Positions 14,333 to 23,843 of a DNA stretch of 29,010 nucleotides are shown piece by piece. Location: positions 1 to 29,010 of the IMG/VR virus record IMGVR_UViG_3300031622_000012, one strand, 5' to 3'. The position numbers and the translations under genes were made by a program. The notes beneath the pieces are model-generated. The model saw only the letters and a program-made list of their open reading frames with translations. It was not told the origin of the DNA and did not search any database. The DNA is from a virus. Position 1 is the first letter of the stretch. Each line of letters begins with the position of its first letter.

Positions 14333-14366
14333 TAGACTACCTCCGTAGTTCTTTTAACGGAGGTGG
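14323..14366 (+). promoter_or_regulatory. Programmed -1 ribosomal frameshift signal
   Basis: A AAA AAC (14323-14329) is a canonical X XXY YYZ slippery heptamer in the zero frame, directly before the TAA stop. Seven bases later a stem forms between 14337-14346 and 14357-14366 (core ACCTCCGT/ACGGAGGT, 10 pairs including one G-T, 10-base loop). After slippage reading continues at CTA (14329), in the frame open to 14694. Confidence 0.9.
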
Positions 14367-14694
14367 AGTAGACGTAGAACAGTATCTACTAATGTGTGAG
14401 CAGATGGGTTGGGAGCCTGACGAAAATCAGATACCTATAGACCCTTCTACTTTATCAATAGAAGTTCAGCAAACTCTAGTACTACTAAACGCTCTACCAG
14501 ATAAATGGGAGGGTATGAGTGGTTCTTGGATGGGCAAAGACTATAGCGGTTTATCTGCGATTATGGATATATATGAAATTCAAGATCGTAAAGATGTTTT
14601 TGAGTTGTTAAAATTAGCAGAACAAGAACTAGGAAAATTCTATACCCAGAAGCAAAAAGAGCAAGCCTCTTTAAGCAAAGCAAAGAGAGCATAA
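14329..14694 (+). CDS. Tail assembly chaperone T extension, made by -1 frameshift
   Basis: The frame is open from 14320 and is best read as the continuation of the chaperone through the slip at 14323-14329: join 13901-14329 with 14329-14694, 264 residues in total. The extension (LIDYLRSSFNGGGVDVEQYLLMCEQMGWEPDENQ...ELLKLAEQELGKFYTQKQKEQ, shown in two parts) is helical with a basic coiled C-terminus. An ATG at 14392 exists but has no ribosome-binding site at a useful distance, so independent translation is unlikely. In lambda the T part of gpGT binds the tape measure and recruits the tube subunit; the same role is inferred here. The stop is four bases before the tape measure start. Confidence 0.85.
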   Translation, partial: LIDYLRSSFNGGGVDVEQYLLMCEQMGWEPDENQIPIDPSTLSIEVQQTLVLLNALPDKWEGMSGSWMGKDYSGLSAIMDIYEIQDRKDVFELLKLAEQELGKFYTQKQKEQASLSKAKRA

Positions 14695-14698
14695 GTAG

Positions 14699-17600
14699 TT
14701 GAGCATTATTAAAAACGTTGTAGATACAACATTTACATCCAAGGGAGCTGCCGGAGTTGCTAGCTCTACTGCGGGTGTAACTAAAGCACAAACACGACTG
14801 GGACAAGCAAGTGCTAGTTCCGGTCGTCAATTTTCTGCACAAGCTACTGGCATGGGCGGCTTAGTAGCTGCTTACGCTGGCGCTGCTGCTACCATCTTTG
14901 CTCTTGAAGCTGCTTACATGGCTCTATCTAAAGCTGCTCAGGCTGAAACTATCGAAAAAGGTACTAACTCTCTTGCTAGAAGTATAGGACAGAGTGGTCC
15001 CGCTATTATTAAATCACTAAGAGAAATTTCACAAGGCCAGCTTACTTTAGCTGAGACAGCAGCAACAGCTAACATCGCCCTTTCTGCTGGCTTTAATGCT
15101 TCCCAACTTGAAAAATTAACTACTATCGCTTTAGGAGCTTCTCGCGCTCTAGGTAGAGACTTTGAAGACGCACTTCAAAGGGTTACTAGAGGTGCGGCCA
15201 AGCTAGAGCCTGAACTATTAGACGAACTTGGTATTTTTACACGTATTGATCCTGCTATTAGAGCTTACGCCTCATCCTTAAATGTGTCTGCATCCAGCTT
15301 AACTCAGTTTGAAAGAAGACAAGCTTTTGTTAATGCTGTTATCGAGGAAGGTAATAAAAAGTTTAAATCTATAGATATATCAGCTTCTTCCTCCCAAAAA
15401 TCATTAGAACAACTAAGAGTACAAATTAGCGACTTAGGTACTGACTTTCTACAGCTAGTAGCAAGTGGTATTAAGCCTCTTGTTGACTTTTTAAATGATA
15501 ATGCCGGTGCTGCACTATTACTATTTGGTGGTATACTAGCTTTAGTATTTGGTAAATCTGCACAAGTTATATCAGGTTTTGCTGCTACTAGTTTAACTAG
15601 CTTAGGTGTTCTAGCTACTGGATGGGCTATGAAAGCTGAAAGCATGCGCGGTAATTTTGTAGCAGTAACTGCAGCGGCTAAAGCCTTTAATAAAGAAGTA
15701 GCTAGTCGTGGCGGTGTACTAGGCAAGGGGCTATTAAATGCTAAAGGCAAGCCAGCTAAGTTAGCAGGTACAGGGTCTTTTGTACAAGGATTAGATAGAA
15801 CTACGTCTTCTGCAGCTTCTTCGGCAAGAGCTGATTTTGCAGCTGGTGGCGTTAATTACGCTGGTAGAAAAAAAGCTATTGCCGATTTAACTAAGGCGAA
15901 GCTAGCCTTAACAGCTGCTCAAAGAGGCGAGAGCCTTGCTTTTAAAGACGCAACTAGGATAATTGCTGCTTATACTGTGGCTAATAAATCAGCTACAATA
16001 GGTACTAGATTATTTGCTGGTGCAGCTACAGTAGCTACGTTTGCTGCTAGAGGATTAACTGTCGCTATGGGTCTACTAAATGCTTCTCTTGGTATTATAT
16101 TTACTATAATTACTGTAGCTCAGATAGCTGGTACCTTTTTTGACGTAGATATATTAAAGAAAATAAAAGAAGGTATTCTTGGTATTAGAGAAGCTTCAGA
16201 AGATTTAGCGTCTGGTTTTCTTGGTGTTGCTGGAGGTAGCATAGGTGAAGATTTAGTAAATAGAGTAAGAGATTTAGGTGGCGAGACAGAAGGCCTAGCT
16301 AAGAGGTTAGTAAAAATGAGAGATAAGAATGCCACAATGACCATTATAGAACAAGGCCCGAGGGCTAATAACTATGGTCCAGACGCTTCAATAACCCCTC
16401 TACTTATAGCTACTACGGATTTAACTAAGAAGCAGGAAAAGCTAAATAGAGTAAGAGAAGGTGGCAACGAAAGCCAGATAAGACAACTACAGATAGAGAT
16501 AGCACTGTACACTGCTCTAGTATCAGCGCTAAGTTCTGTAAACGCAGGGTTTGAGTTACTTGTAGGACAGACTGCTAGGTTATCTGGTATACCTGCTAAC
16601 ACTATTTCTGATTTATTTAGCAGTGCTGACGGCATTATAAAGAATCTTGGTGATGACGTAGAGATTATGTATAATAAATTTCCAAAAGGTACGGATTTTA
16701 ATACTCTAACGGAAGCCCAACAAAATCTTATATTAGATGCCGTGCGTCTGCAGGATGCTTTAAACAACGCAGGAGATGGGTTATCTGACGCTAGTTTAGA
16801 CTCAGAAAAATTATCAGCTTTATTGTCTGGTGCAAGTACCGCTCTTAAAGAGCTAAAGAAGAATAGCTTAGCCTCTGCTCGTTCAATAAGAGAATTAATA
16901 ATACCAATGGATAATCTTAATGCTAGCCTTAGAGAATTACAAACAGCTGAAAAAGTGTTAGCTGGTATACAGAAAAACTTTAGCTCAGCTATTTCAGGAG
17001 TAGATACTACTGCTTTTTCTGGGTTAATTAGTATTACAGGTAAGATAGCTACAAACACTGAACAAATGACTGCATTTCAAAATGAATATCTTGCTAGTCT
17101 TATAAAAGCGGAAGGAATTGGAACAGACAGTGCGGGAGTAGCCTTAACAGATGCCGGAGTAGTTGCGCAAAAAGCTGCTCTTGGATTAATTATACAAAAT
17201 CTTCAAAAGACTAAACAAATTAGAAAAGAAGCTGATAAACAAGTAGAAGCTTTAGAGTCTCAACTAAGATTATTAAAACAGCAAAATGATATTACGTTTA
17301 AAATAGCTGAGAATACTAATTCAGCATCGAAACTATCTAGAGCCCAAGAAATGAGTAAGATAAACATAGACGGACTAAATATTGAGCTTGCAACTATGAA
17401 AGCTAGCTCAGCTTCTGATATACAACGCAATAAATTTCACACACAAAGAAAGTCTATTGAGTTAGAGATAGCTAGAATAACTAGTAATAGTAATAGAGCG
17501 GCTCAGATAGCTGCTTTAGAAGCTGTTAAAAATGCTCATAAAATATTACATGCTGAACAGGAATTAGTAGACTTGAGAAGATCTCCCGGTTCTACTATAG

Positions 17601-19504
17601 ATGATGATATTAGTAAACAACGCGCTAATATAGAACTACAGCGTAAAGTTTTACAAGATAACTTTAATAATGAAAAAGCTGCTATTATGCAAAAAGGTTC
17701 AAGTGCACAAAAAGAAGTTGATGCTCTAGAGAAGATTACCGCGATGCGCAGAAGCGATTTAGACCTTGAGATATCAGATAGACTTAATTTACAAGAGAAA
17801 GAACTTGAAATATTTGATGCAGAAACTGCTAATAGGAAACAAAAAATTCAAAACGATATAACTGCTGCAGCAAACCAAAAAGAAATAATTAGTTTAACTG
17901 CCAGCTTAGATAAAAATCGTATAAACGCTGCCGAAGCAAATAGCAAAGCTAACTTTGTAGCTATAGAAGCTCAAGTCGCTGCTATGGCGGTATTTCAAGA
18001 AAGTGTAAAAGGCTTAAATGTTGGTATAGAAGCTTTTGCTACTAGCGTAGCAGAAATATTAGGTATCACAATGAAGGGCACTCCAGAAGGCGAGATTGCT
18101 AGAGATAAAATAAAGGCAAGTGTGGCTAACTTACCTAATCAACTAGGAGACAACTTAGGGGCTACTCAAGCAGCTCTAGCTAAGCAACAAAAACTTCAAG
18201 GATCTATATTTAATGAACAGAGAAGTTCTATAGAAAAAATAGCCAAACTTAATACAGATAACGCTGATGCTACTATAAAGCATTTAAATAAGGTATTAGG
18301 GATTGCTGAAACTAATAGAATTCTTGAGAGAGTTACCTTACAAACAACTGCTACAGCTCAGGTACAAGCATTAATAAATGCAAAAATATTATTAAGGTTA
18401 GAACTAGAAAAAGCACGAGCTCAGGATGCTATAGGAGGTACAGATAGAACTTTAGAACTACTAACTTTACAAGCGCAGCTTGAGAATGATCTTACTAGCT
18501 TAAATAGTACAATTGCAGACTTAAACTATGAAACTAATACATGGAATCAAGCTTTAAATGCTACTAAAGAAGTTATAGGTAGTAGTGTTACTCAAGCACT
18601 AGTAGATTTAAATGCTAGTTTCTTCGATACCGCTAACGATGTTAGAACTTTTGGTGAGAAAATACAAGACTCTTTTGCTAATATCTTTAAGTCTATACAA
18701 GAAACATTCTTTGAAAAAACTATAGCTAAACCTATAGGAGACTTTGTAATGGACGCTGTTTCTCCTATATTCGGGAACTTAGCTAGTGAAGGTATTGATA
18801 ATGTAGTATTAAGAGATGGGGCTGTACCTGTTGTAATGTCTTCATCCGATGCAAATGGTGAAGATCCTGTAACAGCTTTAAAAGATAAAGCTGGTGGATT
18901 CTTTAGTACTGTATTTGAAAGAATAAAAGGCGGATTCAGCTCTATATTCGGTGAAGGAGGCTTCCTACCTAATCTAGCCAATTCAGTATTCGGTTCAGAC
19001 GGCCTACTTGCTCAAGGTATTAGAGGCTTAGGTAATATAGGATCAACTGTTTTTCAAGGATTAGGTAATATACTTGGCAGTTTAACTGGTGGCGGAGGTG
19101 ACTCAGGTGGTAATCTACTTGGCACTATATTTAAGGCAGGTGTTGGTTTATTTTCTGGTGGAACACCTGCTCCTGCTATGGCTGCGGGAGGTATAGTAAA
19201 ACATATGTCTCAAGGTGGCGGTGTTAATGGCCTGCGTGATAGAGTTCCTGCCTTACTAGAACCTGGAGAGTTTGTAATGCGCAAGCAAGCTGCTAAGTCA
19301 ATAGGTACTCCAGGATTACAAGCTATGAACTCTGGCGGTGGTGCTGGCGGTAATGTAGTAGTTAATATTAAGAATGAAGGAACTCCACAAGAAGCAACTG
19401 CGAGTGCTCCTAAGTTTGATGGAGAAAAGTTTGTTATCGATATAGTTACTAGAGACTTAGCAAATAACGGACCAATACGTAGATCAATGAGAGCAGGAGC
19501 TTAA
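14699..19504 (+). CDS. Tape measure protein
   Basis: The 1601-residue protein sets tail length and travels with DNA at infection. TTG 14699 is the only sensible start close to the preceding stop; it gives MSIIKNVVDTTFTSKGAAGV, and the next ATG would drop about 50 residues. Hydrophobic stretches lie near residues 50-66, 268-312 and 439-482, long helical coiled-coil segments run from about 840 to 1330, and the Gly-rich C-terminus contains AAGGIVKHMSQGG and LLEPGEFVMRKQAAKSIG, a hallmark of tape measure C-termini. At about 0.15 nm per residue the tail would be near 240 nm. A lytic domain is not visible. It directly follows the chaperones, as expected. Confidence 0.95.
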   Translation: MSIIKNVVDTTFTSKGAAGVASSTAGVTKAQTRLGQASASSGRQFSAQATGMGGLVAAYAGAAATIFALEAAYMALSKAAQAETIEKGTNSLARSIGQSGPAIIKSLREISQGQLTLAETAATANIALSAGFNASQLEKLTTIALGASRALGRDFEDALQRVTRGAAKLEPELLDELGIFTRIDPAIRAYASSLNVSASSLTQFERRQAFVNAVIEEGNKKFKSIDISASSSQKSLEQLRVQISDLGTDFLQLVASGIKPLVDFLNDNAGAALLLFGGILALVFGKSAQVISGFAATSLTSLGVLATGWAMKAESMRGNFVAVTAAAKAFNKEVASRGGVLGKGLLNAKGKPAKLAGTGSFVQGLDRTTSSAASSARADFAAGGVNYAGRKKAIADLTKAKLALTAAQRGESLAFKDATRIIAAYTVANKSATIGTRLFAGAATVATFAARGLTVAMGLLNASLGIIFTIITVAQIAGTFFDVDILKKIKEGILGIREASEDLASGFLGVAGGSIGEDLVNRVRDLGGETEGLAKRLVKMRDKNATMTIIEQGPRANNYGPDASITPLLIATTDLTKKQEKLNRVREGGNESQIRQLQIEIALYTALVSALSSVNAGFELLVGQTARLSGIPANTISDLFSSADGIIKNLGDDVEIMYNKFPKGTDFNTLTEAQQNLILDAVRLQDALNNAGDGLSDASLDSEKLSALLSGASTALKELKKNSLASARSIRELIIPMDNLNASLRELQTAEKVLAGIQKNFSSAISGVDTTAFSGLISITGKIATNTEQMTAFQNEYLASLIKAEGIGTDSAGVALTDAGVVAQKAALGLIIQNLQKTKQIRKEADKQVEALESQLRLLKQQNDITFKIAENTNSASKLSRAQEMSKINIDGLNIELATMKASSASDIQRNKFHTQRKSIELEIARITSNSNRAAQIAALEAVKNAHKILHAEQELVDLRRSPGSTIDDDISKQRANIELQRKVLQDNFNNEKAAIMQKGSSAQKEVDALEKITAMRRSDLDLEISDRLNLQEKELEIFDAETANRKQKIQNDITAAANQKEIISLTASLDKNRINAAEANSKANFVAIEAQVAAMAVFQESVKGLNVGIEAFATSVAEILGITMKGTPEGEIARDKIKASVANLPNQLGDNLGATQAALAKQQKLQGSIFNEQRSSIEKIAKLNTDNADATIKHLNKVLGIAETNRILERVTLQTTATAQVQALINAKILLRLELEKARAQDAIGGTDRTLELLTLQAQLENDLTSLNSTIADLNYETNTWNQALNATKEVIGSSVTQALVDLNASFFDTANDVRTFGEKIQDSFANIFKSIQETFFEKTIAKPIGDFVMDAVSPIFGNLASEGIDNVVLRDGAVPVVMSSSDANGEDPVTALKDKAGGFFSTVFERIKGGFSSIFGEGGFLPNLANSVFGSDGLLAQGIRGLGNIGSTVFQGLGNILGSLTGGGGDSGGNLLGTIFKAGVGLFSGGTPAPAMAAGGIVKHMSQGGGVNGLRDRVPALLEPGEFVMRKQAAKSIGTPGLQAMNSGGGAGGNVVVNIKNEGTPQEATASAPKFDGEKFVIDIVTRDLANNGPIRRSMRAGA

Positions 19505-19505
19505 C

Positions 19506-21104
19506 ATGGTAGCAACTTACCCCGATCAGGCAACAGCGCCTGTAACAGAATTTTCGACAATAACACAGATTGTTTATACTAATACAGCTACTACTACAGA
19601 TTTTAATCTTGCTGCTACTGTAGATAATCGAGGAGAGGTTGTAGCTCTTGCAGATGGTGTACTACAGTCTACCGATTCTTACGATATATCAAATAATGGT
19701 ATAACTGTATCTTTTGTTACTGCACCTGCAGCTACATCTCTTACTTTAAAAACAGTTAATATACCTAGTAGATATAGGCTTACTAGAGAGTATCCTGCGG
19801 TAAGAGCTGTAGAATATGCAAATGCAGCTTTAACTACTGTAAATGGTAATACTTATTCTATTAATTCGTATACGGATAGTTTTGCATTACCTGAAGGGGT
19901 AAATGTAGCTTCTTCTACTGATTTCATGGTATTTTTATCTGGAGTGTACCAAGACCCTAGTAGTTATACTTATCCTTCTGTATCTCTTAATTATGATGGT
20001 ATAGACATAGGAGATAATACTGCTACTAAATTGTTATTAAATTACAGCGGTAATTTTACAGATGAAAGCTCTTTACCTAGTACTATTACTAATGTAGGCA
20101 GCGTTTCTACCTCTAACTCTGCTGGTAGATACGAGGCGGTATTTAGTGGTAGTAACTACTTAAGTGCCCCTTCTAATGATAAATTTAATTTTCACTCTCA
20201 ACAGGTTACTCTGGATACTTATTTTAGGCCTGCTACGGGTGCTACTATGGCAGCTAATCAAACCTTGTTTTCAAGATATGAAGACTCAGATAACTATTAT
20301 ATGTTACGATTAGTAGGTGCTAACTCTAATGTAGGAGTAGTAATTAACTCTGGCGGAGCAATTACCGAATTATACGGTGGTAATGCTAATGGGGGTATAA
20401 ACTACCACGTAGCTGTAAGTTATGATATAAATTCTACAGATATTAACTTATACGTAAATAATGTAAGAACAGCACAAGGTAGTTACTCAAGCAGTGCTAC
20501 CACTAACGGTCCTATAGAAATAGGTAGAGCAAACACTATAAGTCAGTATTTTACAGGTAATATAGATTTTACTCGTTTTGCCTCTGCTTATAGATATGAT
20601 AGTGCTACTAGTGAGCCTCTAGTTATTAGCCCTACCCCACAAACAGTAATTAGTGGAGCGCCTCTAGGTGCGGTAAGTGCTACAGATACGCTAAGTATAA
20701 GAGTATTTGACTCTTCTGTAACTTCTGTAGATAGATTTAGTTCTATGGCTGATAGAAAACCCGATAAGGGCATATCTTCTAAGAGAAGTTTTGATGTAGC
20801 TACTTTTACTTCGCAGGCTGGCTATGAGAAAAGGCGCTTAAAGTCTAGACGTTCTAAGAGAGAGTATGATCTATCATACACTAACGTGACTGGTATAGAA
20901 AAAACAGCTATTGAGAATTTCTATACGGCAAGAAGTGGAGAGTTTGAGACTTTTATATTTGACTTGGCACACATAAATGAATCTGGTACAATTACAGTTA
21001 AGTTCGGTGCTGATCTACAGATATCTCAAATTTTATCAAACGGCCCTGCTCTTACTGATAATTACTACGATATTAAATTTAAATTAAAAGAGGTTTTTGA
21101 CTAA
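19506..21104 (+). CDS. Distal tail protein, gpM-like, with inserted LamG domain
   Basis: ATG 19506 has AGGAG eight bases upstream. Residues 420-532 (SKRSFDVATFTSQAGYEKRR...YTNVTGIEKTAIENFYTARSGEFETFIFDLAHINES, in parts) resemble the lambda gpM minor tail protein family, which sits at the tail tip. Residues about 20-95 and 115-165 look like two beta-sandwich repeats with the VxADGVLQ/VFLSGVYQDPSSY signature common in marine phage fibres. Residues about 175-365 are a LamG/concanavalin-like domain: LLLNYSGNF, SAGRYEAVFSGSNYLSAPSN, QQVTLDTYFRP, NYHVAVSYD, INLYVNNV and FTGNIDFTRFASAYRY. The 532-residue length versus about 110 for gpM reflects these additions. Likely presents carbohydrate-binding domains at the tail tip (inference). 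Stop overlaps the next ATG (TAATG). Confidence 0.78.
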   Translation: MVATYPDQATAPVTEFSTITQIVYTNTATTTDFNLAATVDNRGEVVALADGVLQSTDSYDISNNGITVSFVTAPAATSLTLKTVNIPSRYRLTREYPAVRAVEYANAALTTVNGNTYSINSYTDSFALPEGVNVASSTDFMVFLSGVYQDPSSYTYPSVSLNYDGIDIGDNTATKLLLNYSGNFTDESSLPSTITNVGSVSTSNSAGRYEAVFSGSNYLSAPSNDKFNFHSQQVTLDTYFRPATGATMAANQTLFSRYEDSDNYYMLRLVGANSNVGVVINSGGAITELYGGNANGGINYHVAVSYDINSTDINLYVNNVRTAQGSYSSSATTNGPIEIGRANTISQYFTGNIDFTRFASAYRYDSATSEPLVISPTPQTVISGAPLGAVSATDTLSIRVFDSSVTSVDRFSSMADRKPDKGISSKRSFDVATFTSQAGYEKRRLKSRRSKREYDLSYTNVTGIEKTAIENFYTARSGEFETFIFDLAHINESGTITVKFGADLQISQILSNGPALTDNYYDIKFKLKEVFD

Positions 21105-22675
21105 TGACTGCTCGTAACTATGACGTTATATTAACTGTTTCTAACGCAGCTAGTTTTACTACCTCTAATTTTATAGTAGGTAACACAACTGCTACTACAG
21201 CAGTTATAGCTAATGTTGATTCTGTTTCTAATACTCTAAAAGTAAAACTTAATAATAGTTTACAGCAATTCAGTTCTACTGAAGTTATACACTCCAATTC
21301 TATAACTATATCTGGAACTACTTCAGGTAAACTAAGTCAAGCAAATACTTTTACTCCTAATGTTATGTCAGGTAATGTTACTACAGCTATTGCTAATATA
21401 AGTGCTATCACTCCAGGTACTTTTATAGCTGAGAAAAATTCTTTTAGTCAAAACCCTATTGTTAGACTTTACTCTATATACTATCCTGGAGAGTGGTATC
21501 CTCCTAATCAAAATGGTAATCCTACTGGGCAGGGAGAGGGCAGAGCTTGGCCTTTAGACTTTCCTATTCGATTTGCAGAAGTTACTGGGGATTATAGCTC
21601 AGACTTGTATTATAATGTCATACATGACGGAATAAATTATATGCCCTTTCCTGTAAATTTATCTGGATTTGATGTTAATTCTGATGGTAAAATTAATGAA
21701 CTCAGCCTAACAGTATTTAATGTAGATAACATTATTTCAGCAATAGTAGAAGATCCTTTTTTAGTAGGTAATAATTTATCTAACTCAGTTATAGCTGTAG
21801 TTAATAATGAGCCTGTACACGGAATCGATCCTAGAACTGTAAATGCAACTCCTGCTGATGTAGGTAGTCAAGGAGACGATGCTTTTGACACTCTTACTAG
21901 AGCTCGTGCTAATGGTTTAGCCTATAGTACTGATATAGTTAACACATACGGACGTGCTAATGCTACTTTTACAAAAACACAGACAGAAATAGTAAAGGGT
22001 AGATGGCAAGCACAAAAACAAGATACTCGTGATTTATTAGGTGCTGTAGTAGAAATTAAAACTACTTTTGCAAATTTTATAGATTACTGGCCTGAGTATA
22101 GTACTGTACGTTTCATAACATCTAATGTAGTAGAAGTTTTTAATGCAGTACCTTATAGAGTAGGTGATAATGTTATTACTACTAGTAGTAACGTTGAAGG
22201 TACTATACAAGCTATAGAAGAAAATAGATTATTATTCTTATCTAATCCTTTAGGAGATGAAGTATCTGTAGGCGCGCCTATATACATAGTCAATAATAAA
22301 GCTGATCCTGAAAGCTATATCGAAGACAAGTTTAAAATAAATCAACTTGAAAGCTTAAATGACTATGTTGCTAACTTTGGCTTAGTATCTTGGTTACAGT
22401 ATTTTAAAGTTGTTACTCCTAAGAGAAAATATTATAAAAATACTTGCCAGTGGCGGTATAAAGGTGAAGAGTGTCAGTATCCTGGTCCTGGGGGATTAGC
22501 TATTCCAGGCACGTCACTTACTTCTAACGCTAACCCAATAGCTGCAAATAATGAGATAGCCTCTGATGCCTTTGGCGATGTTTGTGCTAAGTCGTTATCT
22601 GCCTGTACTTTACGAAATAATCAAATACACTTCGGAGGTTTCCCTGCAACAGGAAGAACAGTACCAAGACAATAA
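21104..22675 (+). CDS. Tail tip protein, gpL-like, Fe-S cluster type
   Basis: The C-terminal third ends with C448-x8-C457-x36-C494-x6-C501 (TCQWRYKGEEC and VCAKSLSACTLRNN), the same first and last spacings as the four cysteines that bind a [4Fe-4S] cluster in lambda gpL. It is therefore a minor tail protein L-type tip subunit linking the gpM-like ring to the gpI/gpJ complex. The central part (SLYYNVIHDG-like strands, LTVFNVDNIISAIVED, then LLGAVVEIKTTFANF) is beta-rich. At 523 residues it is about twice lambda gpL; an N-terminal extension (1-115) of short beta repeats is extra. The last 110 bases lie under the earliest possible start of the radical SAM gene. Confidence 0.85.
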   Translation: MTARNYDVILTVSNAASFTTSNFIVGNTTATTAVIANVDSVSNTLKVKLNNSLQQFSSTEVIHSNSITISGTTSGKLSQANTFTPNVMSGNVTTAIANISAITPGTFIAEKNSFSQNPIVRLYSIYYPGEWYPPNQNGNPTGQGEGRAWPLDFPIRFAEVTGDYSSDLYYNVIHDGINYMPFPVNLSGFDVNSDGKINELSLTVFNVDNIISAIVEDPFLVGNNLSNSVIAVVNNEPVHGIDPRTVNATPADVGSQGDDAFDTLTRARANGLAYSTDIVNTYGRANATFTKTQTEIVKGRWQAQKQDTRDLLGAVVEIKTTFANFIDYWPEYSTVRFITSNVVEVFNAVPYRVGDNVITTSSNVEGTIQAIEENRLLFLSNPLGDEVSVGAPIYIVNNKADPESYIEDKFKINQLESLNDYVANFGLVSWLQYFKVVTPKRKYYKNTCQWRYKGEECQYPGPGGLAIPGTSLTSNANPIAANNEIASDAFGDVCAKSLSACTLRNNQIHFGGFPATGRTVPRQ

Positions 22676-23843
22676 TATTAAGGGTTGTATATTACCTTGG
22701 ATACACTTACATGGTAATATACTTGGCGAATATAAAGTTTGTTGTTTTGCAGACTATGTTCCTGATACACAAGTATTAGGAGTACATACTGATGATATTA
22801 CTGATGTTTGGAATAATGCCAGCTATAAAAAAATACGAAAAAGTTTTATAGAAGGGCAGGTGCCTTTACAATGTGCTCAAGCCTGTTATAATAAAGAGGC
22901 TACTGGTAACATTAGTAGTAGAGAGATAAGTAATAAAAAATATGCGCAGTATGCTAGTTTACAAAAAAATACTAATTCTGAGGGACTAGTATCTCATACT
23001 CCTACCTACTTAGATATTCGCTTTGGTAATTTATGCAACTTTAAATGTAGAACTTGTGGTCCTGACGCCTCTACTAGCTGGTATAAAGAATACCCTGATT
23101 TTACCCATAAAAAAGCTATAGATAATTATACTAATAATGTTATTTTTTGGAATAGCTTAGCTACTATAGCTGCAAGTATTGAGCATGTTTACTTTGCTGG
23201 AGGAGAGCCTTTTGTACAAGATGGTCATTATAAACTACTAGAGTATTTAATAAAAAATAACTATGCAAAAGATATAGAGCTAACCTATAATACTAATTTA
23301 AGCTATAGTAAGTATAAAAATCATAATCTACAAAGTTTGTGGTCTAACTTCAAATCCGTAAGTCTGTGGCCTAGTATAGATGGTTATGGCAAAAAAGCTG
23401 AATATACCAGGAGTGGTTTGTCATGGGATACTTTTGAGAAAAATACAATAACATTTGCAGATAGAATTACAACTTTAAGTGCTGTTATAAGTATATATAG
23501 TATAACTTCAATGCCTAATTTAATTTTATGGTGTAAGAAATATAACTTATCGTTTAACGGTACTACTTTGTTAAATCCTTCTCATCAATCTGTAACTTGT
23601 CTACCTTTATCTACTAAAAATAAAATAACTGCTCTTTACACTGCTTTTATAAGTAATTACGCTAATCTTCTAGAGTCTTATGAAATATCTGATATTAATG
23701 ACTGGGTATCTTATATGAATTCTAAAGACGATTCTGATAAGTTATTAGAATTTAAACAATATAATGATAAGCTAGATAAAAGTAGAAAAGAGTCCTTTAT
23801 GGAAATATTCCCGGAGTATGCCTCATGGTACAGCGCTATCTAA
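22566..23843 (+). CDS. Radical SAM protein with N-terminal twitch/SPASM-like cysteine domain
   Basis: C157-NFK-C161-RT-C164 is the radical SAM CxxxCxxC motif for a [4Fe-4S] cluster, and YFAGGEPFV (209-217) is the SAM-binding GGEP motif (numbering from ATG 22566). Before it lies a SPASM/twitch-like module: C41-xxPWxxLH, G54, C59-C60, VWNN (81-84), then C103-AQA-C107, able to hold an auxiliary cluster. This permuted layout matches twitch-domain radical SAM proteins seen in cyanophages and other marine phages. The start is uncertain: ATG 22566 is deep inside the gpL-like gene; CTG 22644 follows a GGAGG at 22634-22638 with a five-base gap and begins 12-13 residues before the conserved domain. The substrate is unknown; RiPP-type peptide, virion protein or cofactor modification are possible. 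Its end overlaps the NlpC/P60 gene. Confidence 0.88.
   Translation: MPLAMFVLSRYLPVLYEIIKYTSEVSLQQEEQYQDNNIKGCILPWIHLHGNILGEYKVCCFADYVPDTQVLGVHTDDITDVWNNASYKKIRKSFIEGQVPLQCAQACYNKEATGNISSREISNKKYAQYASLQKNTNSEGLVSHTPTYLDIRFGNLCNFKCRTCGPDASTSWYKEYPDFTHKKAIDNYTNNVIFWNSLATIAASIEHVYFAGGEPFVQDGHYKLLEYLIKNNYAKDIELTYNTNLSYSKYKNHNLQSLWSNFKSVSLWPSIDGYGKKAEYTRSGLSWDTFEKNTITFADRITTLSAVISIYSITSMPNLILWCKKYNLSFNGTTLLNPSHQSVTCLPLSTKNKITALYTAFISNYANLLESYEISDINDWVSYMNSKDDSDKLLEFKQYNDKLDKSRKESFMEIFPEYASWYSAI

Noticed and set aside
14392-14694. Independent 100-residue gene starting at ATG 14392
   Set aside because: No ribosome-binding site close by; the frame is open upstream to the slippery site and is better read as the frameshift extension.
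16372-17058. 228-codon minus-strand open frame inside the tape measure gene
   Set aside because: Antisense shadow of a strongly supported gene, no start signal, no recognisable domain, and the whole window is plus-strand coding.
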